Positions 29,690 through 38,678 are shown, counted from the first letter of the stretch. The stretch: DNA of 64,000 nt from Microbulbifer litoralis (GCF_023634065.1 NZ_JALKCV010000007.1:124001-188000); one strand, 5' to 3'. Program-made: numbers and translations. Notes: a model not told the origin generated them from the letters alone.

Positions 29690-31108
29690 ATGATAAAAAC
29701 GTATCTCAAGAAAGCAGCGATGTGCGCCTTGGGCCTCCTGTCAATATGTGCTGTACATGCAGGAGCCGTCTCCAACGGCGTTTATACGGTGGTGTCCAAA
29801 CACAGCGGCAAACTGGTGGAAGTCGCCAGTGCGTCGCTTGAGAACGGCGCCAATGTCAGCCAGTGGAGTGCCACTGAACACTGGACACAGAGCTGGATCA
29901 TCACCGACGAAGGCGATGGTTATTACTCCATCGTCAATGCCAACAGCGGCAAGGCCATGGAAGTGTACGACTGGGGCACCGCCGATGGCGACAACGTCGC
30001 CCAGTACGATTACTGGGGTGGCGATTCCCAGCTCTGGTCGATCACCGATCTCGGCAATGGCTATTACAGCATCGTCAATAAATTCAGCGGCAAATCCCTG
30101 GACCTGCTCAATTCCGATACTGCGGATGGTGCCAACATCATCCAGTGGAGCTACTGGGGTGGCGACGGCCAGCAGTGGCAGCTGGACCAGGTCGGCACCA
30201 TGGGTGGGCCGCCGCTGGATACCTCAACCACCAACGGTGCGGAAAACCACTGGCCGCTGACCGGTAATCTCGGCACTCACGACCCGTCCATGGCCTGGGA
30301 AAACGACCAGTTCTGGCTGTTCCAGACCGGCCCCGGCATTTACGGCAAAGTCTCCCCCGACGGCCTGAACTGGAGCCCGCTGCCATCCGTATTCCCCGAT
30401 GGGCTGAACTGGTGGAAAACCTACGTGCCGAACCAGGAGGGAACCGATGTCTGGGCGCCGGATATCGAGTGGTACAACGGCCGCTACTGGATGTACTACA
30501 GCATCTCGACGTTCGGCTCCAGGGTCTCGGCCATTGGCCTCGCCTCCACCACCAGTATCGCGGGTGGCAACTGGACCGATCACGGCGTGGTGCTGACCTC
30601 GAACGAATCCAACGACTATAACGCGATTGACCCGGATCTCGTGGTCGACGCGAACGGTGCGCCCTTCCTGGCCTTCGGCTCCTGGAACAGCGGTATCAAG
30701 GTGGTCCGCCTCAACCCGGTGACGATGAAACCCATCGGCGATTTCCACTCTGTGGCCTATAACGCAGAGGGCATCGAAGCGCCGACACTGATCTACCGCC
30801 AGGGCTACTACTACCTGTTTGTCAGCGTCGGTACCTGCTGCGACGGCGTCAACAGCGGTTACCATATCCTGTATGGACGCTCCACCAGTGTCACCGGACC
30901 GTTTGTCGACAAGAACGGCGCAAACATGATGTACAGTGGCGGCAGCCTGCTGGACGGCGGCAATGCAACCTGGGTGGGCCCGGGTGGCGAGGACATCCTC
31001 AATACCGATGTCATTGTGCGCCATGCCTACGATGCAACCGACAACGGTGCGCCCAAACTGCTGATCAGCACATTGAACTGGGATTCAAACGACTGGCCGC
31101 GCTACTGA
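29690..31108 (+). CDS. CBM13/ricin-type domain plus GH43 arabinanase
   Basis: A 472-residue secreted glycosidase. Signal peptide to about residue 24 (VHAGA). Residues 28-170 hold three ricin-B-like repeats (GVYTVVSKHSGKLVEV, GYYSIVNANSGKAMEV, GYYSIVNKFSGKSLDL, with QW-type ends). Residues 185-472 are a five-bladed GH43 domain with candidate catalytic Asp198 (HDPSMAW), Asp314 (NAIDPDL) and Glu363 (GIEAPTL). VWAPDIEWYNGRYWMYYS is typical of endo-1,5-alpha-L-arabinanases. It lacks neighbouring sugar genes, so it acts alone here. Ribosome site AGAGGG. Confidence 0.9.
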   Translation: MIKTYLKKAAMCALGLLSICAVHAGAVSNGVYTVVSKHSGKLVEVASASLENGANVSQWSATEHWTQSWIITDEGDGYYSIVNANSGKAMEVYDWGTADGDNVAQYDYWGGDSQLWSITDLGNGYYSIVNKFSGKSLDLLNSDTADGANIIQWSYWGGDGQQWQLDQVGTMGGPPLDTSTTNGAENHWPLTGNLGTHDPSMAWENDQFWLFQTGPGIYGKVSPDGLNWSPLPSVFPDGLNWWKTYVPNQEGTDVWAPDIEWYNGRYWMYYSISTFGSRVSAIGLASTTSIAGGNWTDHGVVLTSNESNDYNAIDPDLVVDANGAPFLAFGSWNSGIKVVRLNPVTMKPIGDFHSVAYNAEGIEAPTLIYRQGYYYLFVSVGTCCDGVNSGYHILYGRSTSVTGPFVDKNGANMMYSGGSLLDGGNATWVGPGGEDILNTDVIVRHAYDATDNGAPKLLISTLNWDSNDWPRY

Positions 31109-31122
31109 TTCGATCTTTTGAC

Positions 31123-31146
31123 AACGGCCCCGATGGGGCCGTTTTT
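31123..31146 (+). terminator. Rho-independent terminator of the arabinanase gene
   Basis: Stem AACGGCCCC / GGGGCCGTT with a 3-base loop and a T-run (31142-31146), 15 bases past the stop codon. Confidence 0.9.
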
Positions 31147-31177
31147 ACTCCCCGCCTGTGGGGGATCGGAGTTCCCG

Positions 31178-31732
31178 CTACACCGCTTCGCCGGCAATCC
31201 GCTCGTTCGTCAACGGCTCCAGTGCCTCGCGCAACTGCCGCTGTATTTCGATATTCGAAATCTCGCCTTTGTCTGGATCGAAATTATCGTAAAAGCTCGG
31301 TACCGACAGCGATGCCACCACCTGCCCATCGAAGAAACGGGCCGAGTTGACAGAAGCAGATAGCACATTACCCGCACCGCCCGGTCCCGGAGAAGTCGCC
31401 AGCATGACCACCGGCAGGCCCTGGTACACATTGCGATTGGCGCGAGAGGCCCAGTCAAAAAGGTTCTTGTAGGCCACAGTGTGGCCACCATTGTGTTCCG
31501 CATAGGAAATCAGTAACGCGTCGGCACCGGCGATCTTGGCCAGGAACTGGTGCGCGGATTCCGGAATACCCGCTTCCTCCTCCAGGTCGCTGCTGTAGAT
31601 TGGCAGTGGGAAATCGTTGATATCCAGCAGTTCGACTTGCACCGAGCTGTCCAGCAGGCTGGTCGCATAGTTGACCAGCGCCTTGTTGATGGACTTGCTG
31701 CTGTTGCTTGCGGCGAAGGCCAATAATTTCAT
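31178..31732 (-). CDS. NADPH-dependent FMN reductase family oxidoreductase
   Basis: A 184-residue flavodoxin-fold protein: MKLLAFAASNSSKSINKALVNYA (phosphate-binding loop), GADALLISYAEHNGGHTVAYKNLFDWASR and the ATSPGPGGAGNVL loop. The family includes quinone and azo-dye reductases that use FMN. The ATG at 31732 has GAGGAG upstream. It follows the pirin gene by 44 bases on the same strand, and a divergent LysR gene lies beyond; this trio is a common stress-type module. Confidence 0.9.
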   Translation of the reverse strand: MKLLAFAASNSSKSINKALVNYATSLLDSSVQVELLDINDFPLPIYSSDLEEEAGIPESAHQFLAKIAGADALLISYAEHNGGHTVAYKNLFDWASRANRNVYQGLPVVMLATSPGPGGAGNVLSASVNSARFFDGQVVASLSVPSFYDNFDPDKGEISNIEIQRQLREALEPLTNERIAGEAV

Positions 31733-31776
31733 CTCTGTACTCCTCAAACTATTTCCGTGGCTCTGTAATGAATCTG

Positions 31777-32679
31777 TTAAAGCGTGCCCAGGCGGCCGGC
31801 TGCATAGTCCTCCTGGACCTGCTGCAGCTCCTCGCGCGAGCTCATTGCGAAAGGACCCTGCTGTACGAAGTACTCGCCGACCGGTGCACCGGAAAACAGG
31901 GCAAATTGTCCATCGGCGGTCGATGTGTTCGCGAACTCCACGGCCAGTTCCGCGCTGGTCGAGCGGTTGCCGATTGCCAGTGCGCGACCGGCGGGCAGGC
32001 GGACTGAACGGCGGCCGACGGTAACTTCCAGATCACCGCGAACGGCGTACAGCCAGCCGCTGTGTTGTACGGGCAGCAGGTGTGTGTACCGCGCCCCTGC
32101 TGCCAGATGGCCATCGAGCACTGTCAGCGGCCGCGTGGGCGCCCGGGCGCCGCGCACACCGCCACTCTCCCCCATCACCACCCGCACCCGATAGCCGGCA
32201 CCCTCTACAAGGGGAATGGAGGCGGCCTTCACGTGTAGCGCAGACGGCGGCCGGTGCTTCATCTGCGCCGGAAGGTTGACGAACACCTGCAGCCCCTCGA
32301 TCCGCGCCCCCGCTCTCGGCGCCTCGTCGTGCAGGGCGCCGCGGCCGGCGTTCAGCCAGTACAGGTCTCCGGGCTGCAGATCCAGGTCGTTACCCAGGGT
32401 GTCGCGGTTGTTGAACTGGCCGCTGCTGCTTTCAAACAGCACCGACACCGCGGCGATCCCCGCATGCGGGTGAGGGCCGAACGTCGGCTCGCTCATGGTG
32501 TAGTGATCCACCATGAGCAGCGGATCCATCAGGCCGCCAAAGTGTCGCTCCTTGAAGCTGACGGCCGTAAAGCCGTCGCCGATCACCAGGGATTCCCCCG
32601 TTACGGCTTCGGTGATATCAAACTCTCTGGCGGAAAAATCTACATTGTTCCGTTGCCGCTGCGCACTGGTATCCGCCAT
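31777..32679 (-). CDS. Pirin family protein
   Basis: A 300-residue bicupin protein. Motifs SFKERHFGGLMDPLLMVDHYTM, GPHPHAGIAAVSVLFE (metal-binding histidines) and GDLYWLNAGRGALHDE are those of pirin/YhaK. Some members oxidise flavonoids such as quercetin. The ATG at 32679 has a perfect AGGAGG upstream. It is divergent from the LysR gene across a short intergenic region and upstream of the FMN reductase gene in one likely operon. Confidence 0.93.
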   Translation of the reverse strand: MADTSAQRQRNNVDFSAREFDITEAVTGESLVIGDGFTAVSFKERHFGGLMDPLLMVDHYTMSEPTFGPHPHAGIAAVSVLFESSSGQFNNRDTLGNDLDLQPGDLYWLNAGRGALHDEAPRAGARIEGLQVFVNLPAQMKHRPPSALHVKAASIPLVEGAGYRVRVVMGESGGVRGARAPTRPLTVLDGHLAAGARYTHLLPVQHSGWLYAVRGDLEVTVGRRSVRLPAGRALAIGNRSTSAELAVEFANTSTADGQFALFSGAPVGEYFVQQGPFAMSSREELQQVQEDYAAGRLGTL

Positions 32680-32821
32680 GGCAAACCTCCTGCTGTCGTT
32701 GTGCTTTACAGTGTTCACAGCATATATACAGAACGATTTCTACGAGAAGTGGCAAAACCTGGACTTAATGTTCTGAAAATGGAACGATGATCGGGCAGCG
32801 ACCAGTTTGGGAGGCAATGGG

Positions 32822-33727
32822 ATGATCGATCTGAATGACTATTTCTACTTCGTCCACGTAGTGGAAAAACGCGGCTTTTCCGCCGCGGCCAAGGCACTGG
32901 ATATGCCCAAATCCCGCCTCAGCCGGCATATCCGCCAGTTGGAGGAGCGGCTGGACGCGCGCCTGATCCAGCGCACATCGAGGCAATTTACCGTCACCGA
33001 TATCGGCGACGAATTCTACCGCTACGCCAGAAACCTCGTGGATGAAATGGAGGCCGCGGAAGCCGCGGTGGAAAGGAAGCGCAACCAGATTTCAGGCCAG
33101 GTGAGAATCAGTTGCTCCGTGGGCATGGCCCACTTCATTCTCAGGGAGCTTATTTCGCAATTCCTGTTGGAAAACCCGAACGTGTCGGTGCAACAGCAGG
33201 TCACCAACGCATCCGTCGACCTGATTGGCGAGGGTATGGATCTGGCCCTGCGCGGCCATACCGCGGCACTGCCGGACTCCAGCCTGATACAGAAGCCCCT
33301 GGCCAGGGTGCAGTGGCACCTGTTCGCCGGGCCGGCCTATATCGAGACCCACGGCGCGCCCGCGCAGCCGGAGGACCTGTGCCGTCACCGGGGATTGAAG
33401 GTGGGTTGGCAGCCGGCCACGGGGCAGTGGTCGCTGGACAATGGCGATGGCCTGACGGCCGCAGTGCCATTCTCGCCACAGCTCTGCAGCGACGATATGA
33501 ACACGCTCAAACAGGCGGCTTCAGACGGCCTGGGCATCGTCGCCCTGCCGGCATACTGCTGTCGCGATGAAATAAAAAGTGGACAGCTGATGCGAATACT
33601 GCCGGGCTGGATTGCCAATACGGCCGATATCAGCCTGCTGATGCCGTCGCGTAAAGGGCTGGCACCGGCGGTGCGGGCCCTGTCGGATTTCCTGGTCAGG
33701 GAGCTTCCAGTGGCCGTCAGGGAATAG
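32822..33727 (+). CDS. LysR family transcriptional regulator
   Basis: A 301-residue regulator. Residues 1-60 form the winged HTH (MIDLNDYFYFVHVVEKRGFSAAAKALDMPKSRLSRHIRQLEERLDARLIQRT); the rest is the periplasmic-binding-protein-like effector domain (VRISCSVGMAHFILRELI onward). It lies divergent from pirin with 142 bases between starts, the classical layout for a LysR protein controlling its neighbour. Start at ATG 32822; the upstream frame start lacks a match. Confidence 0.93.
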   Translation: MIDLNDYFYFVHVVEKRGFSAAAKALDMPKSRLSRHIRQLEERLDARLIQRTSRQFTVTDIGDEFYRYARNLVDEMEAAEAAVERKRNQISGQVRISCSVGMAHFILRELISQFLLENPNVSVQQQVTNASVDLIGEGMDLALRGHTAALPDSSLIQKPLARVQWHLFAGPAYIETHGAPAQPEDLCRHRGLKVGWQPATGQWSLDNGDGLTAAVPFSPQLCSDDMNTLKQAASDGLGIVALPAYCCRDEIKSGQLMRILPGWIANTADISLLMPSRKGLAPAVRALSDFLVRELPVAVRE

Positions 33728-33789
33728 ATATTGAGTAATATCAGTTGTCTCAAAATGTTCTGACCCAAGGCCCGCCCTTCGAAGCCGTC

Positions 33790-33810
33790 ATCCCGGGCTC
33801 GATCCGGGAT
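33790..33810. repeat. ATCCCGG-type palindrome after the LysR gene
   Basis: ATCCCGG-gctcgat-CCGGGAT with flanks GTC and CCAG resembles the short palindromes at 22.1 and 49.9 kb. It marks the last GC-rich, core-like sequence before the accessory island. Confidence 0.6.
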
Positions 33811-33994
33811 CCAGTGATTGTGCCCCGGCGTTTGGATTGGGGATCGAACCTGAACACTTGTCAATACAATGATGAGACTGAGTCAAACACAGAGTAATAG
33901 CCCGCAAGTCTATCGCTCGTGCTTCTCTCCAACTTGAGTGGATAGCCGATGCGATCTTCTCCCGCAATCGGTTGGCTCGCTGCAGGCTAAACCC

Positions 33995-34555
33995 TCAAAA
34001 ATGCAAAACTTCTTCAGGGCATTCAGACGTCGATAAAAACCTGTCGTAAATTAATTCACGTGTCTTTTCATTGGCATTCTTATTGGATTCTATCGACACG
34101 GTTGCCAGCGGGCAGATGCGGTCTTTCGCTACATAGTTGATCACCAGCCGCTCGTCCATCTGGAAGGGCTTTTTATCGGTTCCCCAGCTCACACGAAATA
34201 CCATAAAACGCGGTTTCTGGTTGTCGCTATACCATTCAAGCGCCGGACCGGTCTCCAGCGGCAGATCGCCACTCAGCTCCTCAAACTCGGACATGGCCTC
34301 GGTGCCACTCTTCATGAGGCGTACCGTGAAGATGGTGGGCGACTGCACAGTGATGCGCAGGTCGCGCCCGGCCACTTTTCCGCAGTCCAGAATGGAAAAA
34401 GCAGCGTTGGCGTTATCCACGGTTTCCTCACATGAGCCAATACGCGTATAGGACGTTTTCAGGGAGTCTTCAGGAGTTTTACTATCCGCTTCGCTATTGC
34501 AGGCGACAGAAGTAAAGCTTAACAACAAGAGCAGGGTTGCTTGGCGTATTTTCAT
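33995..34555 (-). CDS. Lipoprotein of unknown function, candidate immunity protein
   Basis: A 186-residue lipoprotein: signal MKIRQATLLLLLSFTSVAC with Cys19 as the lipobox residue. The mature part has paired cysteines (IGSCEET...ILDCGKV, RICPLA and STSECPEE) consistent with periplasmic disulfides. No known family is recognised. It starts 27 bases after the stop of the M15 peptidase gene on the same strand, so co-expression is likely. A periplasm-facing lipoprotein directly after a peptidoglycan hydrolase suggests an immunity role (inference). Confidence 0.75.
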   Translation of the reverse strand: MKIRQATLLLLLSFTSVACNSEADSKTPEDSLKTSYTRIGSCEETVDNANAAFSILDCGKVAGRDLRITVQSPTIFTVRLMKSGTEAMSEFEELSGDLPLETGPALEWYSDNQKPRFMVFRVSWGTDKKPFQMDERLVINYVAKDRICPLATVSIESNKNANEKTRELIYDRFLSTSECPEEVLHF

Positions 34556-34582
34556 ATTTATTCCAGGAGTTCCGGGATGCAA

Positions 34583-35473
34583 TCAAGAAGACGATGGTTT
34601 ATCAAATCCCGCTATTGTAAAGTGCATGCCATCTTTTCTCGAGTAGTTCCCGCCCCAGAAGAAGCCAGCATCTGTAAAGCACTTCACAAACTCCTTGGAC
34701 ATACTCGGCGTTTCGCCAAGGCCATTTCCCGTCATGTTGATGTCAATGGCCAAAGCCCAGGAGTGTGCAGACCACTTTGTAGCGCCTCTTGTCGAGCGAA
34801 TGGCATGGGAGCCGCCAAACTCCTTCAGGTCTCCCAATAGACCCTGCTTCTTCAGGTTTTTGAGCGCAGTCTCAAGAAAGGGATGCATCGCCTCATGACA
34901 CCAGATTTTACTCACCTTCCGCTTCTTGGGATCATAGACATTAATCCAGGCATAATTTTCATCATTGGCTATTAATTCCGGAATTTTGAACATCTTCAGG
35001 TAAGTGCTTTTCTTCGCCCAGACCTTGTTGGCAGAGATCGAGCCATAGGCTTCGGCAACCGCTGCCCGAGTCATCAATTTCCTGGGATCGTCGGTGACAA
35101 CAGCTTTGGCATTATTGGCAGTAGAACTTTTGCTGGGTGAGGAGATGCCTTCGCGGTTAGTAAAAGCAAGATAAGGTTGCATGCCGAGACTGAATTCATA
35201 AACACGCTGCTTCTGCGGGGATGCGTAATTCTCAAGCGCTTTTATGGTTCTGCCGTTGGAGTCAATCCGGCCATCCGGATATGCCAGACCGACTATATGA
35301 CTCTGAAATTCCTTGATGCAACTAATTGTATTGGGGCCACACTTGCCATCGATCTTGAGAAACCGAAAAACATAGATCGCTCGTGATTCGATATAATTAT
35401 TAAGCAGCTTCTGTATGTAAGCCACAACTTTTGGCTGGTTGGCACCCCCGAGTCCTACGCTGCTGCTGATCAT
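34583..35473 (-). CDS. Peptidoglycan-binding, M15-type peptidase (secreted-effector-like)
   Basis: A 296-residue protein without a Sec signal. Residues 10-85 resemble a PG_binding_1 domain (KVVAYIQKLLNNY, FLKIDGKCGPNTISCIKEFQ). Residues 180-290 resemble M15 L,D-endopeptidases: SAHSWALAIDINM gives the H(6)D pair (His237, Asp244) and DGMHF gives the third ligand (His284). PG-binding plus M15 without an export signal is seen in type VI secretion cargo. No secretion genes are in the window. The ATG at 35473 has AAGGAAGG upstream. Confidence 0.78.
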   Translation of the reverse strand: MISSSVGLGGANQPKVVAYIQKLLNNYIESRAIYVFRFLKIDGKCGPNTISCIKEFQSHIVGLAYPDGRIDSNGRTIKALENYASPQKQRVYEFSLGMQPYLAFTNREGISSPSKSSTANNAKAVVTDDPRKLMTRAAVAEAYGSISANKVWAKKSTYLKMFKIPELIANDENYAWINVYDPKKRKVSKIWCHEAMHPFLETALKNLKKQGLLGDLKEFGGSHAIRSTRGATKWSAHSWALAIDINMTGNGLGETPSMSKEFVKCFTDAGFFWGGNYSRKDGMHFTIAGFDKPSSS

Positions 35474-35833
35474 TCTATTTCCTTCCTTGAGCACAGTTAA
35501 TTTTTTTAAGAAGATGTTGAAACTGGCAGCTTATACAAATTGCTGTCCTGGCTGGGCCCTTCTCCTGTCATCCATCGGTAGTCATACCGTTACGGTCCTG
35601 CCGGAGAGAAACTCATCGAACACTTTCGGCGTCGACTTGAGCAAAGCCCATTTGCAGCCAACGCATGCCTAAGTCCACGACTTTCCAGCAAGGGCTATCC
35701 GGAACTCTGTACGCCGTAGGGGAACAGAGTGGTATTCAATCCCCGCGTGGATTTGCGCGAGATGTATTGGACCTTTCGTCAGCGGCAATAAATATTCAAA
35801 ATTATTCAAATTGTTGTCAATTTTCCCGCTGAG

Positions 35834-35878
35834 ATATGGATTCTCCCACGCAGATAATTGCGGAGGCAAACGTAATAA
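35834..35878 (+). repeat. 45-base dispersed motif, copy 1
   Basis: ATGGATTCTCCCACGCAG... identical to 39423-39467 at 39 of 45 positions by eye, no gaps. It directly abuts the GGGTCAGAG end at 35880. Confidence 0.85.
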
Positions 35879-35879
35879 A

Positions 35880-36028
35880 TAGGGTCAGAGTAAAATTAAT
35901 TCGCCATATCTGTATGAGGAAAATGATGCCAAACCGCGAATATATCCAGCATATGCTGTTGCCGGCTGTGTCGCGCGTTGGGGTGGTGAGCTCAACAGTC
36001 GTGGCAAGTAAAATTTCACTCTGACACC
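35880..36028. mobile_element. Remnant with GGGTCAGAG inverted ends
   Basis: Left end GGGTCAGAGTAAAATTAATT, right end AAAATTTCACTCTGACACC. The ends form an inverted repeat like those flanking REP-associated tyrosine transposase (IS200-like) copies in proteobacteria. About 150 bases with no coding content: a non-autonomous or deleted copy. Confidence 0.55.
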
Positions 36029-36214
36029 AATTATCTCGCCGCTGCGCCACAGCGACGACAAAAACACGCTCACTCAGACATTTTCATTTGAGTCGCATAT
36101 GATTAACCCGGCGATATCAGCCTGTTGATACCGTCCAAAGCCAATACTGCGCAGGTTGAGTTCTGTCGCCGAGTACGGCCAGCGGCCGGTTTATAGGGGA
36201 GCGGATAGGTCGGG

Positions 36215-36244
36215 TAGGTTACGCCAGGTTAGGTTACGCCAGGT
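36215..36244. repeat. Perfect 15-base tandem duplication
   Basis: TAGGTTACGCCAGGT occurs twice head to tail with no mismatch. Confidence 0.9.
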
Positions 36245-36387
36245 GCTTATACAAGTGATGCCGCGGAGCGGTGATGAGCGCCATCGCCGAGTACCCGCCG
36301 TCTGGCGGATACCCTTCTTTTGCCATGAATGCCAGCCCGGCCGAAAGTGCTTTCTGCGCTTCGATCAGACCTGCCGTCTGAAAACTC

Positions 36388-37086
36388 TCAGCTCGCGACT
36401 TTTGGCAAAAAGGACGTGTCGAGATAGTATTTTTTCGGGTTGTCCTTTTCGATCAGAACCGTCAGTTCGTCACCCTCGATGTGGTCCGAAGGGTCAAACC
36501 AGATATTCTCACTGCTGAATTTATGGATCTCGGATGTGGCCGGATTCTGCCACTGCGCGGCAATTCTGAACGGATGCTCTCCATTCACCTGCAGGGATTG
36601 ATTGACTTCAATACCCGTAAATGTGGCGCTGATCGGGATGCCATTGCTTTTCAGGTAGTCGATCTTCCTGTTCTTCAGTTTTCCGTAGAACATCATCGAA
36701 AAACCTATAATCGAGAAAATCAGGCCCATGCCGCCCATGATTATTGATATGCCCCAAAGCGAGAAGAATCCATTGATCTTGGCATTCCGGGGTGCGAACG
36801 ACTGATAAAACACTTCAACCGTTTCGCCTTCGTAATAGCTAGGGGGATTGGAGCCGGAGGAGGACATAAACTCGACGGGAGAGCCATCCTGTGCAACGAA
36901 CCTGACCACTGGCCGGTATGTAAGTGAGTCCCGGGACCTTGACTCCACAAGATCCACAACAACCCCCTCTGCGGTTAGAGCGTCATCCAGAAAGTTCTGC
37001 GTGTTTTTATATGTAATAAAAGCCCCGAGCAATAAACCGACGCCGATCGCCATCTGGACGTATTTGAGTACTGTTAACACCTTCAT
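36388..37086 (-). CDS. DUF3592 membrane protein
   Basis: A 232-residue protein with a transmembrane segment near the N-terminus (MAIGVGLLLGAFITY), an external beta-rich domain with the DUF3592 pattern (GVVVDLVESRSRDSLTYRPVVRFVAQDGSPVEF, YYEGETVEVFYQSFAPRNAKI), a second hydrophobic segment (LWGISIIMGGMGLIFSIIGFSMMF), and a second beta domain with DELTVLIEKDNPKKYYLDTSFL. Family function is unknown. It stands alone in the island. Confidence 0.85.
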   Translation of the reverse strand: MKVLTVLKYVQMAIGVGLLLGAFITYKNTQNFLDDALTAEGVVVDLVESRSRDSLTYRPVVRFVAQDGSPVEFMSSSGSNPPSYYEGETVEVFYQSFAPRNAKINGFFSLWGISIIMGGMGLIFSIIGFSMMFYGKLKNRKIDYLKSNGIPISATFTGIEVNQSLQVNGEHPFRIAAQWQNPATSEIHKFSSENIWFDPSDHIEGDELTVLIEKDNPKKYYLDTSFLPKVAS

Positions 37087-37285
37087 ATATATTCCTTCGT
37101 CACTCTAACCGGGCTGTAGAAAGCTTGTGCCGTGAAACTTACGGCTCTCAGCCCTTTCCTGTATGGGAAATTGACGCTGCTTCATTGCGTCAACGCGGTA
37201 TTATCGCCTATTCCAATATTCCCCATCAACAGCGAACTGGACGTTAAGAAATGTAATCTTCGGCCTGGGTGGCCATATGATGTGA

Positions 37286-37341
37286 GGACAGGTCCCTCCT
37301 GGAATTAAGGTGGTCCATGACTCAAAAGGATGGACCTGTCC
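37286..37341. repeat. GGACAGGTCC / GGACCTGTCC inverted repeat
   Basis: Perfect 10-base arms separated by 36 bases, just downstream of the DsbA-like stop. The arms and size suggest a small mobile-element end pair or a deleted insertion. Confidence 0.65.
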
Positions 37342-37357
37342 GCAAGAGCCATACCAC

Positions 37358-38002
37358 CTACTCACCAGTATGCTCTTTCTCGATCAGATAGCTCGCGATT
37401 CGCAGCTTGTCCGGGAACGAAGTACCGCGAACAAGATAGCGACCGTTGATGAGGATGGAGGGTGTACTGCGAACTTTACTGCGCTGCATATGCTCGGTGG
37501 CGCGGCGAACCTGGGATTTGATACTGAAACCCTGCATGGTATCGAGAAATTTCTTCGCATCGACGCCATATCCAGCATAAAACTCTGCAACACGCTGTTC
37601 ATCGGGTTGATCTCCCTCGGCGGGAAGCTGATGCGTGCGGTGTATGGCATCGTAGGCCGCCTGGTGAGTCTTGTCGGCAAGGTTGAAAAACTGTGCCGCA
37701 TAATAGGCATGGGCATAGGGCACAAAGTCCTTGCGGAATGCCACCGGAACGTGGTCCACCCTGACATAAGTTGGCAGCTTCTCTGCCCATGCCGAGAATT
37801 GCGGCTCGAATTTGTTGCAGGCCGGGCAGATATAATTGAAGAACTCTTCCACAACAATCTTGCCATCGGTAGGGGCGAGCGGGCGCCCGTTCTGTATCTC
37901 GATGTAGTCCTTGCCGGCTTCCGGCACTGGTGACTGGGCTTCTGCAAGGGAAAGTACACTGCTGGTTAATAGCAGGAGTGCCAGGGAAAGTGCGTTTTTC
38001 AC
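37358..38002 (-). CDS. DsbA-like thiol:disulfide oxidoreductase with CPAC active site
   Basis: A 214-residue periplasmic protein with signal peptide (MKNALSLALLLLTSSVLSLAEA). Thioredoxin-fold DsbA features: EEFFNYICPACNKFEPQF, active-site Cys59-Pro-Ala-Cys62 in place of the usual CPHC; VRSTPSILINGRYLV supplies the cis-Pro loop. CPAC should alter the redox potential. The start is read as GTG at 38002 because AAGGAG lies a few bases upstream and it begins the signal; the longer frame to 38203 overlaps the neighbour's coding end. DsbB is at 10.1 kb. Confidence 0.88.
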   Translation of the reverse strand: MKNALSLALLLLTSSVLSLAEAQSPVPEAGKDYIEIQNGRPLAPTDGKIVVEEFFNYICPACNKFEPQFSAWAEKLPTYVRVDHVPVAFRKDFVPYAHAYYAAQFFNLADKTHQAAYDAIHRTHQLPAEGDQPDEQRVAEFYAGYGVDAKKFLDTMQGFSIKSQVRRATEHMQRSKVRSTPSILINGRYLVRGTSFPDKLRIASYLIEKEHTGE

Positions 38003-38090
38003 TAAAATCTCCTTCGGTAAAAGAAGAAATGATTGGTTACAGAGTAAAATACAGCCATTCGGATGTAGTACTTGAGAATTGATCTGCCGA

Positions 38091-38678
38091 TTATCGCCAA
38101 CCCATACTGGCCAAGTCCGTTTCAAAAACCAGACCCTCCAATTCATACTCTTGATACAACTCCCTGAACTTCTGGTTACAAAAAGTGGATTGGTAGAATT
38201 CATACTCCGACTTGAATAACAGTTTGTTCTTTATATCGATGTCATCAAACTTCAAGGCTGTGACAGTCATGGGCTCTCCGAAATCGTCATCTTCGCGAGC
38301 GCTGTTGTCCAGATCGGCCTTCCCTTCTGTCATCAAATGGAATAAGTAGAAGTTATGCCCTTCTACTTCCACCGGCAAGAATTCGCCGAACGGCTCCAGC
38401 ATCAACTTGAAGTAGGCATGTGCGCGACCAGAGAACACTAAACCTGTGCCTTTCCAGACAGAGATATCCGGAACCTTGATAGACTGAGTGCCCTCCACCG
38501 GCGCGAAGTTGGACTTTACGTCACCCCAGATATCAATGAGCGGCTTGTTACCTGTACTGGTCAACCGCTTGATCTGACGAATCAAATCTGGCCTTCCCAA
38601 CTGTTCAACGATTGTTATCGTATCGAGCTGCAGTATTTGGTAGGAGCCGTAATCATTGACGAGTTTGTAGGCTTTCAT
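38091..38678 (-). CDS. Imm11-like (DUF1629) immunity protein
   Basis: A 195-residue soluble protein. The C-terminal half has the DUF1629/Imm11 pattern: PDISVWKGTGLVFSGRAHAYFKLMLEPFGEFLPVEVEGHNFYLFHLMTEGKADLDNS. Such proteins neutralise nuclease toxins of polymorphic toxin systems. Its ATG overlaps the stop of the AHH nuclease gene (ATGA, 38675-38678), so translation is coupled and the pair is a toxin-immunity module. Family identification is by pattern recognition. Confidence 0.8.
   Translation of the reverse strand: MKAYKLVNDYGSYQILQLDTITIVEQLGRPDLIRQIKRLTSTGNKPLIDIWGDVKSNFAPVEGTQSIKVPDISVWKGTGLVFSGRAHAYFKLMLEPFGEFLPVEVEGHNFYLFHLMTEGKADLDNSAREDDDFGEPMTVTALKFDDIDIKNKLLFKSEYEFYQSTFCNQKFRELYQEYELEGLVFETDLASMGWR

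Larger units (their letters stand above)
35474..36387. other. Gene-poor stretch with mobile-element-end remnants
   Basis: 914 bases without a convincing gene; short frames here have no recognisable product. It holds a remnant bounded by GGGTCAGAG and CTCTGACACC (35880-36028), a 45-base motif shared with 39423-39467, and a perfect 15-base tandem duplication at 36215-36244. The mixture of AT-rich and GC-rich pieces suggests repeated insertions and deletions. Confidence 0.7.

Noticed and set aside
29505-29693. A 62-codon frame before the arabinanase
   Set aside because: No ribosome site of note, Arg/Pro-rich without motif, and it overlaps the arabinanase start.
35817-36073. Small minus-strand frames of 62-77 codons
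   Set aside because: They run across mobile-element-end repeats and match no protein I recognise.
36156-36518. A 120-codon plus frame overlapping the DUF3592 gene end
   Set aside because: It crosses the 15-base tandem repeat and runs antisense into the DUF3592 gene; composition is not protein-like.
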